Under the pieces are notes generated by a model, which was given only the letters and a program-made list of their open reading frames with translations, did no database searches and had not been told where the DNA came from. From an uncultured Pelagibacteraceae bacterium (GTDB lineage: Bacteria; Pseudomonadota; Alphaproteobacteria; Pelagibacterales; Pelagibacteraceae), in contig CACHTV010000001.1 of the NCBI GenBank assembly GCA_902582875.1, forward strand, positions 62,001 through 126,000: a stretch of DNA of 64,000 nucleotides, given 5' to 3'. Shown here piece by piece: positions 1 to 11,408 of this stretch. How positions within the stretch are numbered: the stretch's first letter is position 1; every line of letters begins with the position of its first letter. Position numbers and translations under genes: made by a program.

Positions 1-2
1 TA

Positions 3-290
3 AAAGCTATAGCTGAAACTTTTAAAGAAAAAATTCCAAAAATAAGTTCAACAAAATCTCTTTCGGGTCATCCTTTAGGAGCTGCTTCTGTTCATGAAGC
101 CATTTATTGTCTAATAATGATGAAAAATAATTTTATTGCTGGTTCTGCTAATATTAGTGAAATGGATGAAGAAGCAAAAAAATTTCCAATAATAAATAAA
201 ATTGAAAAACAAGTTAATTTAAATGCGATTATGTCTAATAGTTTTGGATTTGGTGGAACAAACGCAACATTAATTTTTGAAAAGGTATAA
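3..290 (+). CDS. fabB: 3-oxoacyl-ACP synthase (FabB), C-terminal part, truncated by window start
   Basis: Frame ending at TAA 288-290 reads ...STKSLSGHPLGAASVHEAIYCLIMMKNNFIAGSANISE...NAIMSNSFGFGGTNATLIFEKV, the KAS C-terminal HPLGAAG/NSFGFGGTNA motifs. Confidence 0.93.
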   Translation, partial: KAIAETFKEKIPKISSTKSLSGHPLGAASVHEAIYCLIMMKNNFIAGSANISEMDEEAKKFPIINKIEKQVNLNAIMSNSFGFGGTNATLIFEKV

Positions 291-1076
291 ATGAGTTTAG
301 TTAAAGGTAAAAAAGGATTGATTATGGGAGTTGCTAACGAGCGATCAATAGCTTGGGGTATTTCTCAGAAACTCGCTGGAGCTGGAGCAGAATTAGCCTT
401 TACTTATTTAGGAGATGCATTAAAAAAGAGAGTCATACCGCTAGCTAAATCTCTGAATTCTGAATTTACTCTTAGTTGCAATGTAGAAAATAAAGAAGAA
501 GTTATTAAACTTTTTGAAGACATAAAGGCTAAATGGGGACAAATTGATTTTGTTGTTCATGCTGTAGCATTTTCTGATAAATCAGAATTGTCTGGTGAAT
601 ATTTAAACACTTCAAGAGAAAATTTTTTAAAAAGCATGTTGGTGTCTTGTTTTTCTTTTACAGAAGTTGCTAAAGAAGCTTCACAAATAATGAAGAAAGG
701 CGGAAGCATGCTTACCTTAACTTACGAGTCTACTAAAACAATTCCAAACTATAATGTTATGGGTGTTTGTAAATCTGCTCTTGAAGCCAGTGTAAAGTAT
801 TTAGCAAGAGATTTAGGTTCAAAAGGAATTAGAGTAAATGCTATTAGCGCAGGACCTATCAAAACTTTAGCAGCTTCAGCTATAGGTGACGCAAAGTTTT
901 TATACAAATGGAATGAGAGTCACTCATTTTTAAAAAGAAATGTAGATATTAATGATGTAGGAAACTCAGCTTTATATCTCTTAAGTGATCTTGCTTCTGG
1001 TGTTACTGGAGAAATACATTATGTTGATGCAGGTTATAACAAAGTAGGAATGCCTAATCCTAAAAATATTTCCTGA
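291..1076 (+). CDS. fabI: enoyl-ACP reductase
   Basis: SDR fold with GVANERSIAWGIS motif; abuts fabB. Confidence 0.95.
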   Translation: MSLVKGKKGLIMGVANERSIAWGISQKLAGAGAELAFTYLGDALKKRVIPLAKSLNSEFTLSCNVENKEEVIKLFEDIKAKWGQIDFVVHAVAFSDKSELSGEYLNTSRENFLKSMLVSCFSFTEVAKEASQIMKKGGSMLTLTYESTKTIPNYNVMGVCKSALEASVKYLARDLGSKGIRVNAISAGPIKTLAASAIGDAKFLYKWNESHSFLKRNVDINDVGNSALYLLSDLASGVTGEIHYVDAGYNKVGMPNPKNIS

Positions 1077-1162
1077 TCTGCAAAAATTGCATAGGTGAAT
1101 TAAAATCATATCAATTATAAAATAATTATTAAAACTTTAAGTAACTTTACTAGAGATAAAAA

Positions 1163-1678
1163 ATGAAAATTTTAAAAATAAATGTAAAAGAAAAATTAGA
1201 TAACTTTTTTGATTGGATCAAAGGCGCTCAGTTAGTCGAACTTCAAACATGTAATGTCAATGAAGATCCTGTGAGACCCGAACTTGATATTAAATTTAGA
1301 ACTGAATATGGACGTAAAATCTATGGTGTAAAATATAAAAATGAGATTTGTGCAATTATGTGCTTTGGGTTTACAAATGATATTCCCAAAACTGTTGAAG
1401 AGTTAGACTTGATGACTAAAGATGCACATTTACAAAGTACTTTAAGAGACCGAAATGTTGGAAAAATAGCCATTGCCTATACTGTGTGGTCTAAGAAAAA
1501 GGGTGGAGGAAAATTAATTGTTAAAGAAGTTTTTAAAAAAATCAAAGAATCAAATCACTTAAACAGGTTAGTGACTTTATCTCCCTTGACTGAAATGGCT
1601 AGAAATTTTCATCTTAGAAATGGTGCTTTTGAACTTCAAATAAATGAAAAAACTCAAAATTTTGAATATAAAATTTAA
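1163..1678 (+). CDS. GNAT-like N-acetyltransferase, putative
   Basis: 171 aa; C-terminal LSPLTEMARNFHLRNGAFEL resembles GNAT C-terminus. Confidence 0.5.
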   Translation: MKILKINVKEKLDNFFDWIKGAQLVELQTCNVNEDPVRPELDIKFRTEYGRKIYGVKYKNEICAIMCFGFTNDIPKTVEELDLMTKDAHLQSTLRDRNVGKIAIAYTVWSKKKGGGKLIVKEVFKKIKESNHLNRLVTLSPLTEMARNFHLRNGAFELQINEKTQNFEYKI

Positions 1679-1682
1679 GATT

Positions 1683-3755
1683 TTAAGCTACAGCTTGCTT
1701 TATAGATAACTTAACTTTACCTCTATCAAAACCCACAACTTTCACAGAAACTTCATCCCCTTCTTTGACTACGTCACCTACTTTTGCAACTCTTTTAGCG
1801 GCAAGTTCTGAAATATGAACTAGACCATCTTGCTTACCTAAAAAGTTTACGAAAGCTCCAAATTCCATAATCTTTACTACTTTACCTTTGTAAATTTTAC
1901 CTATTTCAGGTTTAGCTATAAGATTTTTTATAAATTCTATAGCTTTGTTTCTTGACTCTTCATCTGGAGCGGCAACAGTAACTTCTCCTGTGTCTTTTAC
2001 ATCTACTTTTGCTCCAGAAGTTTCAACTATCTCTCTAATAGTTGCTCCACCTTTACCAATAACTGTTGCGATATCTTTCTTATCTACTTTTATCGTCTCC
2101 ATTTTAGGTGTATGTTTTGAAAATTCTTTTCTAGAGGATTTTATAGCTTTATTCATTTCTCCTAGAATATGTTCTCTTCCATTTTTAGCTTGGTCTAAAG
2201 CTTTTTCCATAATTTCAAATGTTATACCTGTAATCTTAATATCCATTTGAAGAGATGTGATGCCGTCTTTGGTTCCAGCTACTTTGAAGTCCATATCCCC
2301 TAGGTGATCTTCATCTCCTAAAATATCTGATAGTACTGAGAATTTTTCTCCTTCCTTGATTAAACCCATTGCTATACCTGCTACTGGTTCTTTTATAGGT
2401 ACGCCTGCATCCATTAAAGATAAAGAAGTTCCACAAACTGTCGCCATTGAAGATGATCCATTTGACTCAGTTACTTCAGAAACAACTCTTAATGTATAAG
2501 GAAAATTTTCTTTTTTTGGTAATGATGAGTTGATAGCTCTCCAAGCTAATTTACCATGACCTATTTCTCTTCTGCCAGTACCTATTCTTCCACATTCACC
2601 CACTGAATAGGGAGGAAAATTATAATGAAGCATAAAATTTAATCTTTGCATACCATTAAGGCTCTCTAATCTTTGTTCATCATCAGACATTCCTAATGTG
2701 GTAACTACTAAAGCTTGGGTCTCACCTCTTGTAAATAGTGCAGAACCATGTGTCCTTGGTAGCACACCCACTTCACAATTTATTTGTCTAACATCTTCGA
2801 GACCTCTACCATCAATTCTTTTCTTATCTTTTAAAATTGCAGTTCTAACAATATCTTTTTCAAGTGACTTTAGTTGTGCCATTGCTTGATTTTCTGTTAC
2901 ATTCTCATCCTCTTCGAACATTTTCTTACACTTTGTATCTATTTCTGAAATAGCAGTAGATCTTTTCTTTTTATCGATTTCTTTAAATGCTTTTCTTAGA
3001 TCTGTCTCAAAAGCACTTGCTATTTTCTTTTTAAGCTCTGAATGATCTATCTCTTCAACTTCCCACTTAGGTTTTCCAACTTTTTTAGCCAACTTTTCAA
3101 TTGCTTTAATAACTGGGACAAAATTTTCGTGTCCAAATTTTACCGCATCAAGCATTACTTTTTCTGTTAATCCTGACGTTTCTGACTCTACCATTAAAAC
3201 AGCATCTTTTGTTCCAGCTACAACTAAATCTAACTCGGAATCTTGCAGTTCTGTAGTTGAAGGATTCAATAAATATTTTCCATCCTTATAGCCAACTCTA
3301 CTAGCAGCAATTGGACCTTGAAATGGAAGTCCGGATATAGCTAGAGCAGCTGAGGATGCAATTATAGATAAAATATCTGGCTGATTTTCTCCATCGTAAG
3401 ATAAAACTGTAGGTAATAATTGCACTTCATTCATAAAACTAGATGGAAATAATGGTCTGATTGGTCTGTCAATTAATCTAGATATCAGTGTCTCTGACTC
3501 AGTAGGCCTTGCTTCTCTTTTAAAATATCCTCCAGGTATTTTTCCTGCAGCATAGTATTTTTCTTGGTAATTTACTGATAATGGAAAATAATCTTGTCCT
3601 TCTTTTAAATTTTTTGCCCCAACTGCTGTAGCTATGACTACTGTTTCGCCGCATGTTGCGATAATTGCTCCGTCTGCTTGTCTAGCAATTTTTCCTGTTT
3701 CTAAAATTATTTTCTTTCCATTTATTTCGATTTCTTCTTTATGAATCTTGAACAT
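1683..3755 (-). CDS. pnp: polyribonucleotide nucleotidyltransferase
   Basis: Two RNase PH domains, KH ([14 protein letters not shown]) and S1 domain. Confidence 0.98.
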   Translation of the reverse strand: MFKIHKEEIEINGKKIILETGKIARQADGAIIATCGETVVIATAVGAKNLKEGQDYFPLSVNYQEKYYAAGKIPGGYFKREARPTESETLISRLIDRPIRPLFPSSFMNEVQLLPTVLSYDGENQPDILSIIASSAALAISGLPFQGPIAASRVGYKDGKYLLNPSTTELQDSELDLVVAGTKDAVLMVESETSGLTEKVMLDAVKFGHENFVPVIKAIEKLAKKVGKPKWEVEEIDHSELKKKIASAFETDLRKAFKEIDKKKRSTAISEIDTKCKKMFEEDENVTENQAMAQLKSLEKDIVRTAILKDKKRIDGRGLEDVRQINCEVGVLPRTHGSALFTRGETQALVVTTLGMSDDEQRLESLNGMQRLNFMLHYNFPPYSVGECGRIGTGRREIGHGKLAWRAINSSLPKKENFPYTLRVVSEVTESNGSSSMATVCGTSLSLMDAGVPIKEPVAGIAMGLIKEGEKFSVLSDILGDEDHLGDMDFKVAGTKDGITSLQMDIKITGITFEIMEKALDQAKNGREHILGEMNKAIKSSRKEFSKHTPKMETIKVDKKDIATVIGKGGATIREIVETSGAKVDVKDTGEVTVAAPDEESRNKAIEFIKNLIAKPEIGKIYKGKVVKIMEFGAFVNFLGKQDGLVHISELAAKRVAKVGDVVKEGDEVSVKVVGFDRGKVKLSIKQAVA

Positions 3756-4015
3756 TATTTCCTTAAATTTAATTGTTTTATTATCTTTTGATATGAGTCT
3801 GAATTTTTCTTTTTAAGATAAACTAAAAGTTTTTTTCTTTTATTTACAGATTTTGTCAATCCTAATGTTGAGTGTTTGTCTTTTTTGAATTTTTTAAAAT
3901 GTTCTGAAAGTTTTGATATTTTATCAGTCAATAATCCAATCTGTATTTCTGTAGATCCTACGTCTTTATCATGAATTGCTAGTGATTTAATTGTATCTTT
4001 TTTTTTCTGTATCAT
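3755..4015 (-). CDS. rpsO: 30S ribosomal protein S15
   Basis: [19 protein letters not shown]...[20 protein letters not shown]. Confidence 0.96.
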   Translation of the reverse strand: MIQKKKDTIKSLAIHDKDVGSTEIQIGLLTDKISKLSEHFKKFKKDKHSTLGLTKSVNKRKKLLVYLKKKNSDSYQKIIKQLNLRK

Positions 4016-4385
4016 TTATTTTTATTTCTTTTATAATTTTTTCAATCTTTTCTGCATACTCAAATGAGTTATCTTCAACAAATGTAAGTTTAGGAAGAAA
4101 CTTAATAACTAATCTTTTAGATAGCGCTTTTCTAACAAGATGGGAGTATTCCGTCAAGACTCTTACTGTTTCTTGCATATCAACACCTCCCAAAGGTATT
4201 ACGTAGACTCTGGCTGTTTTTAGATCAGGTGTCATTCTAACCTCGGTAACAGTAATTAGTTTTGAATTGATTGATGGAATTTTAGCTTCATTCCTAATAA
4301 ATAATTCACCCAAATTTTGTTTAACTAGCTCACCAACTCTTAATTGTCTTTGGCTAAAAGTTTTTGGTATTGTTTGATTGCCCAT
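3987..4385 (-). CDS. rbfA: ribosome-binding factor A
   Basis: RQLRVGELVKQNLGELF...ITVTEVRMTPDLKTARVYV. Confidence 0.95.
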   Translation of the reverse strand: MGNQTIPKTFSQRQLRVGELVKQNLGELFIRNEAKIPSINSKLITVTEVRMTPDLKTARVYVIPLGGVDMQETVRVLTEYSHLVRKALSKRLVIKFLPKLTFVEDNSFEYAEKIEKIIKEIKINDTEKKRYN

Positions 4386-6568
4386 TATATAGACCTTTGA
4401 ATTTCCTCTGCCTGGTATGACTCAATTACATCTTTTTCTTTAAAGTCAATGAAATCTTTAATGCTAATTCCACATTCTAATCCAATACCAACTTCCTTAA
4501 CTTGATTTTTTTCTCTGTAAATACTCTGAATTTCACCACTATAAACAACGACACCATCTCTTATAATTCTAGCTTTAGATTTATTCTTAATCTCACCATT
4601 AATAACTTTTGATCCTGCAATTTTACCGGCATTAGATACTTTGAATATCTTTTGAATTTCAGCAGAACCTAATACTGTCTCTTTAATATCAGGTTCTAAT
4701 AAACCTGATAAAGATTTTTCAACATATTCTAATGCTTCATAAATTATATTAAAATATTTGATATCAATCTTCTGCTCTTCAGCTAATTTTTTTGCTTCTC
4801 TGTTTGGTTTAACATTAAAACCAATCAATATTGCATTTGATGCTTTTGCTAATGAAACATCAGTTTCATTTATCATGCCAATATCTGATAAAATTATTTT
4901 AGCTTCAACTTCTTCATGTTTTATTTTATTAATTGCCATTTTAAGAGCCTCACTTGATCCTTGAACATCTGATTTAATTATAATATTTAATTCATCTTTT
5001 TCTTTGACACTTTCAAAAAGAGTTGTCTTATCTTTAACTAAGACTTTATTTTTTACAAAATTGTTTTTTCTATATTCTGCCATTTCTTTAGCTTCTTCCT
5101 CATTTTTTGTTACTAGGAATTCCGCACCTGCAAAAGCTGAGCTATTCATTCCTAATATTTCAACTGGCATTGAAGGTAGAGCTTCATCCACATTTTTACC
5201 TTCATAATTTATCATCGCTCTAATCTTTCCCCATGTGTCACCACAAATAAAATAGTCGCCTTTCTTTAATTTCCCATTACTAATTAAAACTGTAGATACT
5301 GGTCCTTTTCCTTTGTCTATTTTAGATTCGATAACTATACCCTTTGCTTGACCTGAAAAAGAAGCTTTCAAATCTAAAATTTCTGACTGTAATAAAATGC
5401 TTTCCTTAAGTTTATCAAGATTAATTTTCTTTACTGCAGATACTTCTACAAATAAAGTATCTCCACTTAAATCTTCAGCTATTAACTCATATTGCATCAT
5501 TTCATTTTTAATTTTACTTATATTTTTATCAGGTAAATCACATTTATTAATTGCAACTATTATTGGAACCTTTGCTGCTTTGGCGTGTTTAATAGCTTCA
5601 ACTGTTTGAGGTTTTATTCCATCATCAGCAGCTACTACTAAAACAACTATATCTGTAATTTTTGATCCACGTGCACGCATCTCTGTAAAAGCAGCATGCC
5701 CAGGAGTATCAATAAAAGTAATAATTTTATTATTTTTAGCTGTAACTTGATAAGCTCCAATATGCTGAGTAATACCTCCATGTTCCTCAGAAACCACATT
5801 TGCATCTCTCAAAGAATCTAACAAAGAAGTTTTTCCATGATCTACATGTCCCATAATTGTAACTATAGGAGGTCTGGTTTGAATATCTCCCTCTAATTTT
5901 TCTTTAACCTTATTTGTTTCTAGTTTTGGCTGATCTTCTATTATTGGTTTATGTCCAAATTCTTTAACAATATATTCGGCAGTATCTTTATCAATATTGT
6001 GGTTAATGGTTGCTATTACTTTCATGTTGAATAAAAACTTGATGATATCACTAGATTTTTCTGCCATCCGATTTGAGAGCTCTTGGATAGTAATCTGTTC
6101 AGGTATTTTCACGTCCCTTATTACTTTTTTAAATTCCTTTTTTTCTTCTCCTTCTGGCTTATTTTTTTTCTCTTTTAGCCTCGCTCTCTTAACAGAAGCT
6201 AAACTTCTTTGTTTAATTTCAATTTCCTCGACATTTAAAGCCCTAGAAACAGTTAGTTTAAAGTCTCTTTTGTCTACAGGACTTTTTAGTCTTAGTTTGC
6301 TTTTACCAGTTGGTTGATTGTCTTTTTTAATAAAATCTTTAGTAGCTTGTTGTTCTATAAATTTTCTAGCAAAATTCTTTTTTTTGAAATTGGGATCAGT
6401 TACTCGCTTGGAAGGTTGAGTTGTCTTGATAAATCCTTGACTTCCTTTGAAGGTTTTTCTTTTTTCGACTGAAAAAGATTTTTTTCCATCTCTGGCTATA
6501 GAACTTGTATCAATTTTTTTTTTTAGACTTGAAGAAATTGTAAGTGTCTTTTTTTTATCTTTTTCCAT
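4385..6568 (-). CDS. infB: translation initiation factor IF-2
   Basis: [35 protein letters not shown]. Confidence 0.98.
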   Translation of the reverse strand: MEKDKKKTLTISSSLKKKIDTSSIARDGKKSFSVEKRKTFKGSQGFIKTTQPSKRVTDPNFKKKNFARKFIEQQATKDFIKKDNQPTGKSKLRLKSPVDKRDFKLTVSRALNVEEIEIKQRSLASVKRARLKEKKNKPEGEEKKEFKKVIRDVKIPEQITIQELSNRMAEKSSDIIKFLFNMKVIATINHNIDKDTAEYIVKEFGHKPIIEDQPKLETNKVKEKLEGDIQTRPPIVTIMGHVDHGKTSLLDSLRDANVVSEEHGGITQHIGAYQVTAKNNKIITFIDTPGHAAFTEMRARGSKITDIVVLVVAADDGIKPQTVEAIKHAKAAKVPIIVAINKCDLPDKNISKIKNEMMQYELIAEDLSGDTLFVEVSAVKKINLDKLKESILLQSEILDLKASFSGQAKGIVIESKIDKGKGPVSTVLISNGKLKKGDYFICGDTWGKIRAMINYEGKNVDEALPSMPVEILGMNSSAFAGAEFLVTKNEEEAKEMAEYRKNNFVKNKVLVKDKTTLFESVKEKDELNIIIKSDVQGSSEALKMAINKIKHEEVEAKIILSDIGMINETDVSLAKASNAILIGFNVKPNREAKKLAEEQKIDIKYFNIIYEALEYVEKSLSGLLEPDIKETVLGSAEIQKIFKVSNAGKIAGSKVINGEIKNKSKARIIRDGVVVYSGEIQSIYREKNQVKEVGIGLECGISIKDFIDFKEKDVIESYQAEEIQRSI

Positions 6569-6572
6569 AACA

Positions 6573-8123
6573 TTACTTGTAAGCTATCTCTCTAGCTGAC
6601 ATAATTAACTCATCAGCTTCTTTTCTAGATAGAGAAAATTCCTCTAAATATCCATCAATCCTAATTTTTTTTCCTTTTATTTCATCAAATCCACCAATTA
6701 ACTCATCAGAGGATAAATCTGCAAAATCACTTATTTTTTTGATATTTTTTTGTCCTAAGATCACCAACATCCCTTGGGTCATACCTTTTAAATTAATTAA
6801 AGACTCTTCAACTCCAAGTTCTTTTAATTTTTGTGCAACAGCCTCTTTTTCTTTAACCAATGTTTCTTTTGATCTATTAATTAATTCTTTAGCTGTTTCT
6901 TCATCAATAGCTTCTATTTTCGAAATATTTTCTGGTGTTGATTGAGAAATATCTTCAATACTTGTAAATCCCTCTGATACTAAAAGTTGTCCTAGTGTTT
7001 CATCTACCTCTAAATTTTTAATTAATGTTTCAGTCTTATCTTTAAATTCTGCTTGTCTTCTCTCTGAATCTTCTTTGTCAGTCAGTATATCAATTTCATA
7101 ATTAGTTAATTTTGATGCTAATCTTACGTTTTGTCCTCTACGACCAATTGCTTTGCTTAAATTTTCTTCCGTTAAAATAATATCTATTCTTTTATTATCT
7201 TGATCTATCAAAACTCTCTGAATTTCTGCTGGAGAAAGAGACTCTGAAATTAAAGTAGGTAAATCTTCTGTCCATTTAATTATATCTATCTTCTCTCCAT
7301 GAAGTTCATTAACAATTGTTTGAACTCTACTTCCTCTCATACCCACACACGCTCCTACAGGATCTATAGAGGAGTCCTGTGAATAAACACAAATTTTAGC
7401 TCTACTACCAGGATCCCGTGCTACAGATTTAATTTCAATTGTTCCTTCATAAATTTCTGGAACCTCTTGAAAAAATAATCGTGCTAGAAATTGCGGATGG
7501 GCTCTTGATAAGAATATTTGATGTCCCTTAATTTCTTTCTTAACTTCATAACAATATGCTTTGACTCTATCTCCAGTTTTTAAAATTTCTCTTGGAATAA
7601 GTTCATCTTTTTTAATAACCCCCTCTGCTTTTCCTAAATCAACAATAACGTTTCCGTATTCAAGCCTTTTGATAATTCCACTTAATATTTGTCCTTGTTT
7701 ATCTATAAAATCATCATATTGTCTATTTTTTTCAGCTTCTCTCACCCTTGAGCTAATTACTTGTTTTGCGCTTTGGGCTGCAATTCTTCCAAAATCAACC
7801 TGGGGCAATTCCTCAAAAATTTTATCTCCTACTTTTAATTCATCATTTTTAGAATTTATTTTTTTTGCATCACTTAAAGTAATTTCTCTTGCTGTATCTT
7901 CAACTTTTTCCACTATATCCAAGACTTTATGAATTGTTATGTCACCACTTTCTCTATCGATAACTACCTCAATATTGTTATCATTGCCAAATTTTGTTAA
8001 CGCAGCTTTTTGGATAGCACTTTCCATAGATCCAATAACAAGTTCTTTATCGATAGATTTTTCATTTGCCACAGCATCTACGATTCTTAATAGTTCTTGT
8101 TTATCTAGTCCTCTATTTAACAT
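6573..8123 (-). CDS. nusA: transcription termination/antitermination factor NusA
   Basis: S1 + KH domains (GRRGQNVRLASKLTNYEIDIL), VGACVGMRGSRVQ. Confidence 0.97.
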   Translation of the reverse strand: MLNRGLDKQELLRIVDAVANEKSIDKELVIGSMESAIQKAALTKFGNDNNIEVVIDRESGDITIHKVLDIVEKVEDTAREITLSDAKKINSKNDELKVGDKIFEELPQVDFGRIAAQSAKQVISSRVREAEKNRQYDDFIDKQGQILSGIIKRLEYGNVIVDLGKAEGVIKKDELIPREILKTGDRVKAYCYEVKKEIKGHQIFLSRAHPQFLARLFFQEVPEIYEGTIEIKSVARDPGSRAKICVYSQDSSIDPVGACVGMRGSRVQTIVNELHGEKIDIIKWTEDLPTLISESLSPAEIQRVLIDQDNKRIDIILTEENLSKAIGRRGQNVRLASKLTNYEIDILTDKEDSERRQAEFKDKTETLIKNLEVDETLGQLLVSEGFTSIEDISQSTPENISKIEAIDEETAKELINRSKETLVKEKEAVAQKLKELGVEESLINLKGMTQGMLVILGQKNIKKISDFADLSSDELIGGFDEIKGKKIRIDGYLEEFSLSRKEADELIMSAREIAYK

Positions 8124-8137
8124 ATTTTAACTCTCCT

Positions 8138-8164
8138 AAAAAAAAATGGGCTAAAGCCCATTTT
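8138..8164 (-). terminator. Rho-independent terminator hairpin between metK and nusA
   Basis: Minus strand AAAATGGGCT-TT-AGCCCATTTTTTTTT: 10-bp perfect stem plus U tract. Confidence 0.85.
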
Positions 8165-8217
8165 GATATTCTCCAGTTATAATGCTTATTTAATTGAAAA
8201 TTAAGGTTTTTTCAAGA

Positions 8218-9381
8218 TTACAGCTTAAATAAATGTGCTTTATCTGTTTTTTCCCAAGTAAATTCACCTTTATTTGATGATTTTCTGCCAAAATGACCGT
8301 AGGCAGATGTAATCTCGTATATTGGATTATTTAGTTTTAACATTTCCCTAATGCCTCGTGGAGATAAATCGAAATTTTGGTCAATAATCTTTTTTATATT
8401 AACAACTTTATCTTCATTATCTTCATCAAGTTTTATAAAAATTGATAATGGTTTTGAAACTCCAATAGCATAAGCTAACTGAATTAAACATTTTTTTGAG
8501 ACGCCAGAAGATACAATATTTTTAGCTAGATATCTTGCAGCATAAGCAGCAGACCTATCTACCTTAGTAGGATCTTTTCCAGAAAAAGCCCCACCACCAT
8601 GTGGCGCTGCTCCTCCATAAGTATCAACAATAATTTTTCTACCAGTTAGACCAGTATCTCCATCCGGCCCACCAATTATAAATTGACCTGTTGGATTAAT
8701 ATATATTTCTTTAGTGTCTAAATCTTTAATATAATTTTCTGGAATAGATTTTTTAATATAAGGAACAACTAAATCTTTAACTTTTTCTTGATTTAAATCT
8801 TTTGAATGTTGAGTAGAAATTACTACTGAAGTAACTTTAACTGGCTTGTTATCTTGATATAACATCGTTACTTGACTCTTAGAGTCCGGCTCTATCCCTT
8901 TTAAAATTCCTTTTTTTCTATCTTCAGCCATTAACCTTAAAATTTTATGTGAAAAATGAATTGGAGCTGGCATTAATTCCTGCGTTTCCGTACATGCATA
9001 ACCAAACATAATTCCTTGATCACCAGCACCTTCATCTTTATTATCTTTAGAGTCTACACCCATTGCGATATCTGAAGATTGTTCGTGTAGAAACGTCTCT
9101 ATATTAGCTGATTTCCAACTAAAACCTTTTTGGTCATAACCAATATCTTTTATACATTCTCTGACTTTATTTATAATTTCTTCTTTTTCTATTTTTGGAC
9201 CTCTAGTCTCTCCAGCCAATACAACTTTGTTGGTTGTTGTAAGTGTTTCGCACGCAACACGAGAAAAAGGATCTAGAGATAAATAAGAGTCAACTACCAT
9301 ATCAGAAATTCTATCACAGACTTTATCTGGATGACCTTCAGAAACTGACTCGCTAGTAAATAAATATTTATTATTTTTCAT
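8218..9381 (-). CDS. metK: S-adenosylmethionine synthetase
   Basis: [36 protein letters not shown]. Confidence 0.98.
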   Translation of the reverse strand: MKNNKYLFTSESVSEGHPDKVCDRISDMVVDSYLSLDPFSRVACETLTTTNKVVLAGETRGPKIEKEEIINKVRECIKDIGYDQKGFSWKSANIETFLHEQSSDIAMGVDSKDNKDEGAGDQGIMFGYACTETQELMPAPIHFSHKILRLMAEDRKKGILKGIEPDSKSQVTMLYQDNKPVKVTSVVISTQHSKDLNQEKVKDLVVPYIKKSIPENYIKDLDTKEIYINPTGQFIIGGPDGDTGLTGRKIIVDTYGGAAPHGGGAFSGKDPTKVDRSAAYAARYLAKNIVSSGVSKKCLIQLAYAIGVSKPLSIFIKLDEDNEDKVVNIKKIIDQNFDLSPRGIREMLKLNNPIYEITSAYGHFGRKSSNKGEFTWEKTDKAHLFKL

Positions 9382-10943
9382 TATCTTTTATTTTTAAAAA
9401 TTAAAAAGATAAATAGATATGTAAATAAAAGAATAAAAAATATCAAATCATTTTTATTTTTAAATTCTGAATTTAATAAGGGAATATTCATCTCTATGCT
9501 CCCTGTTTCATGTGTATTTAATTTTTTAGTAATTTCTCCCTTATTATTTATTATAGCGCTTATTCCTTTGTTTGCTGATCTAACCAAGAATGAATTATTT
9601 TCAATAGATCTAAAAATTGCCTTAGCAAAATGTTGATGGGGGCCAATAGAACTTCCAAACCATCCATCTTCAGAAATATTCACTATAAGATTAGTTGCTT
9701 TATTAGTTTTTTGTGCAAGTTCTGGAAAAATAATTTCATAACAAATTAAAGGTAGAATGTTTAAATCATCAATTATAATATTTTTTTGTATATCGCCCTT
9801 TAAAAAAGAACCATGACCTTCTGTAATTTTTTTTAAACCAAATTTAGTTAAAACTTTCTCAAAAGGAAGAAACTCTCCAAAAGGAACTAGTTTTTTTTTA
9901 TTATATTGATGTAATAGTTGAAATTTATTATTCACTACAATTAAGCTATTAAAATATTTTCCACTTTTTTTATCTAATATATTAATACCAAATAAAATTA
10001 AGTGATTTTCTTTAAAATGGTTATTTATTAAACTCTTAAATTGAGAAATTTCATTAAAACTATATCCAGTGAAAACACCCTCCGGCCAAATAAAAAGAGT
10101 ATCCTGCTCTGAATCTGGATTGCTATATCTAACTAATTTTTTTATTCTCTTTTCTATCTCTTTAACAGAAGAGTTATATTTTAATTCAAAGTTTGGAGAT
10201 ATAACTTTTATATAAACTTTTTTATTACTTTCTAGATAATTAATTAAACCTTTATTCTTATTTATAGAAAAAGTTCCATAAATATAAATAAAAAAAATAA
10301 ATAGAAATGTAGAACTTAATATTAAAATTTTTTTACTTAATTTAGTTTTAAAAAATAAAACTGCTGGTACAGTAAAAATAGTTATAACTAAAAGATTAAA
10401 AGCAAATAAACCTAATAAATTAAGAATTTGTAAAACCTCAGTAAGCCATGACCAACTATAACCCCAAAGATTCCAAGGAAAGCCAGTTAAAATTTTACCT
10501 CTTAAATAATCTGATAAAGCAAAAGATCCTGAGAATAATAAAAGTGAAGAAAAATTATAACTTAAAAATTGACCTATTATTAAAGTTGTTAAACCAATAA
10601 AAAGCCCTAAAAAAAGAGGTATAAGTATTATAGCAAGAGGAATTAAATATTTAAAACTATCATCAAAAGTCAAAGAATAAGATATCCAGAAGATTCCACT
10701 CAAATAAAAACCAAACCCGAAACTGAAGCCGATCAAAAACAAATTTTTGCGATAAGGTTTTTTTCTATAAATATTTTTAGATTTTTGTTTTACATAGACT
10801 ATGAGTAAAAAAAAAATTGGCAATAAAAAAAAATTAATAAAAGAAAAATTAAATGGTTGAAAAGAAAATACAGCCAATAATCCTAAGCAAAAAGGCAACA
10901 AGTATAATACTATAGTTCTATTGTTTAATATTTTATCTAACAT
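9381..10943 (-). CDS. lnt: apolipoprotein N-acyltransferase
   Basis: Multi-TM N-terminus plus nitrilase domain ([10 protein letters not shown]..., [22 protein letters not shown]). Confidence 0.93.
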   Translation of the reverse strand: MLDKILNNRTIVLYLLPFCLGLLAVFSFQPFNFSFINFFLLPIFFLLIVYVKQKSKNIYRKKPYRKNLFLIGFSFGFGFYLSGIFWISYSLTFDDSFKYLIPLAIILIPLFLGLFIGLTTLIIGQFLSYNFSSLLLFSGSFALSDYLRGKILTGFPWNLWGYSWSWLTEVLQILNLLGLFAFNLLVITIFTVPAVLFFKTKLSKKILILSSTFLFIFFIYIYGTFSINKNKGLINYLESNKKVYIKVISPNFELKYNSSVKEIEKRIKKLVRYSNPDSEQDTLFIWPEGVFTGYSFNEISQFKSLINNHFKENHLILFGINILDKKSGKYFNSLIVVNNKFQLLHQYNKKKLVPFGEFLPFEKVLTKFGLKKITEGHGSFLKGDIQKNIIIDDLNILPLICYEIIFPELAQKTNKATNLIVNISEDGWFGSSIGPHQHFAKAIFRSIENNSFLVRSANKGISAIINNKGEITKKLNTHETGSIEMNIPLLNSEFKNKNDLIFFILLFTYLFIFLIFKNKR

Positions 10944-11408
10944 TCAATTTATAAATTTAAGATATTTTTTTTCCATTTTATCCATACTATTAAAATCTTT
11001 ATTTTTTTTATGTTGGTAACCAAATAAATGCACTAAACCATGTATCCAAAGTTTATTTAATTCTTGCTGAAATCGAGTTTTATTTTTTTTGTTTTTTATC
11101 TTGCTAAGATTGATGATGATATCTCCCAGATAAACTTCTTTTTCACTCTTGATGATATCATTTAACTGTTTTTTTTCATAAAAAGGAAATGATAAGACAT
11201 CAGTAGATTTGTTTTTGTTTCTGAATTTTTTATTTAATTTCTTTATTTCTGTTGTTCCTGACAAAAGTAAAGAACATATTAAATTATTTTTTTTGTATAA
11301 TTTATTTTTCTTATTAAGTAGTTCTATCTTTTTATCAATAAATCTATGTGGATTTTTTATATATTTCTTCCAAATAATGTTATTTAGAATTACATTAATC
11401 TTTATCAT
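10944..11408 (-). CDS. ybeY: endoribonuclease YbeY
   Basis: NKSTDVLSFPF, YLGDIIIN, HGLVHLFGYQHKKNKDFNSM (HGxLHLxGxDH-type metal site). Confidence 0.93.
   Translation of the reverse strand: MIKINVILNNIIWKKYIKNPHRFIDKKIELLNKKNKLYKKNNLICSLLLSGTTEIKKLNKKFRNKNKSTDVLSFPFYEKKQLNDIIKSEKEVYLGDIIINLSKIKNKKNKTRFQQELNKLWIHGLVHLFGYQHKKNKDFNSMDKMEKKYLKFIN

Noticed and set aside
1945-2250. Plus-strand ORFs antisense to pnp, infB, nusA and others (1945-2250, 2698-2889, 3991-4206, 4758-6317, 6739-8130)
   Set aside because: Antisense shadow ORFs of well-recognised genes; no domain similarity.
8124-8217. SAM riboswitch associated with metK
   Set aside because: This gap is downstream, not upstream, of metK; upstream metK abuts lnt. 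The only structure is a terminator hairpin.
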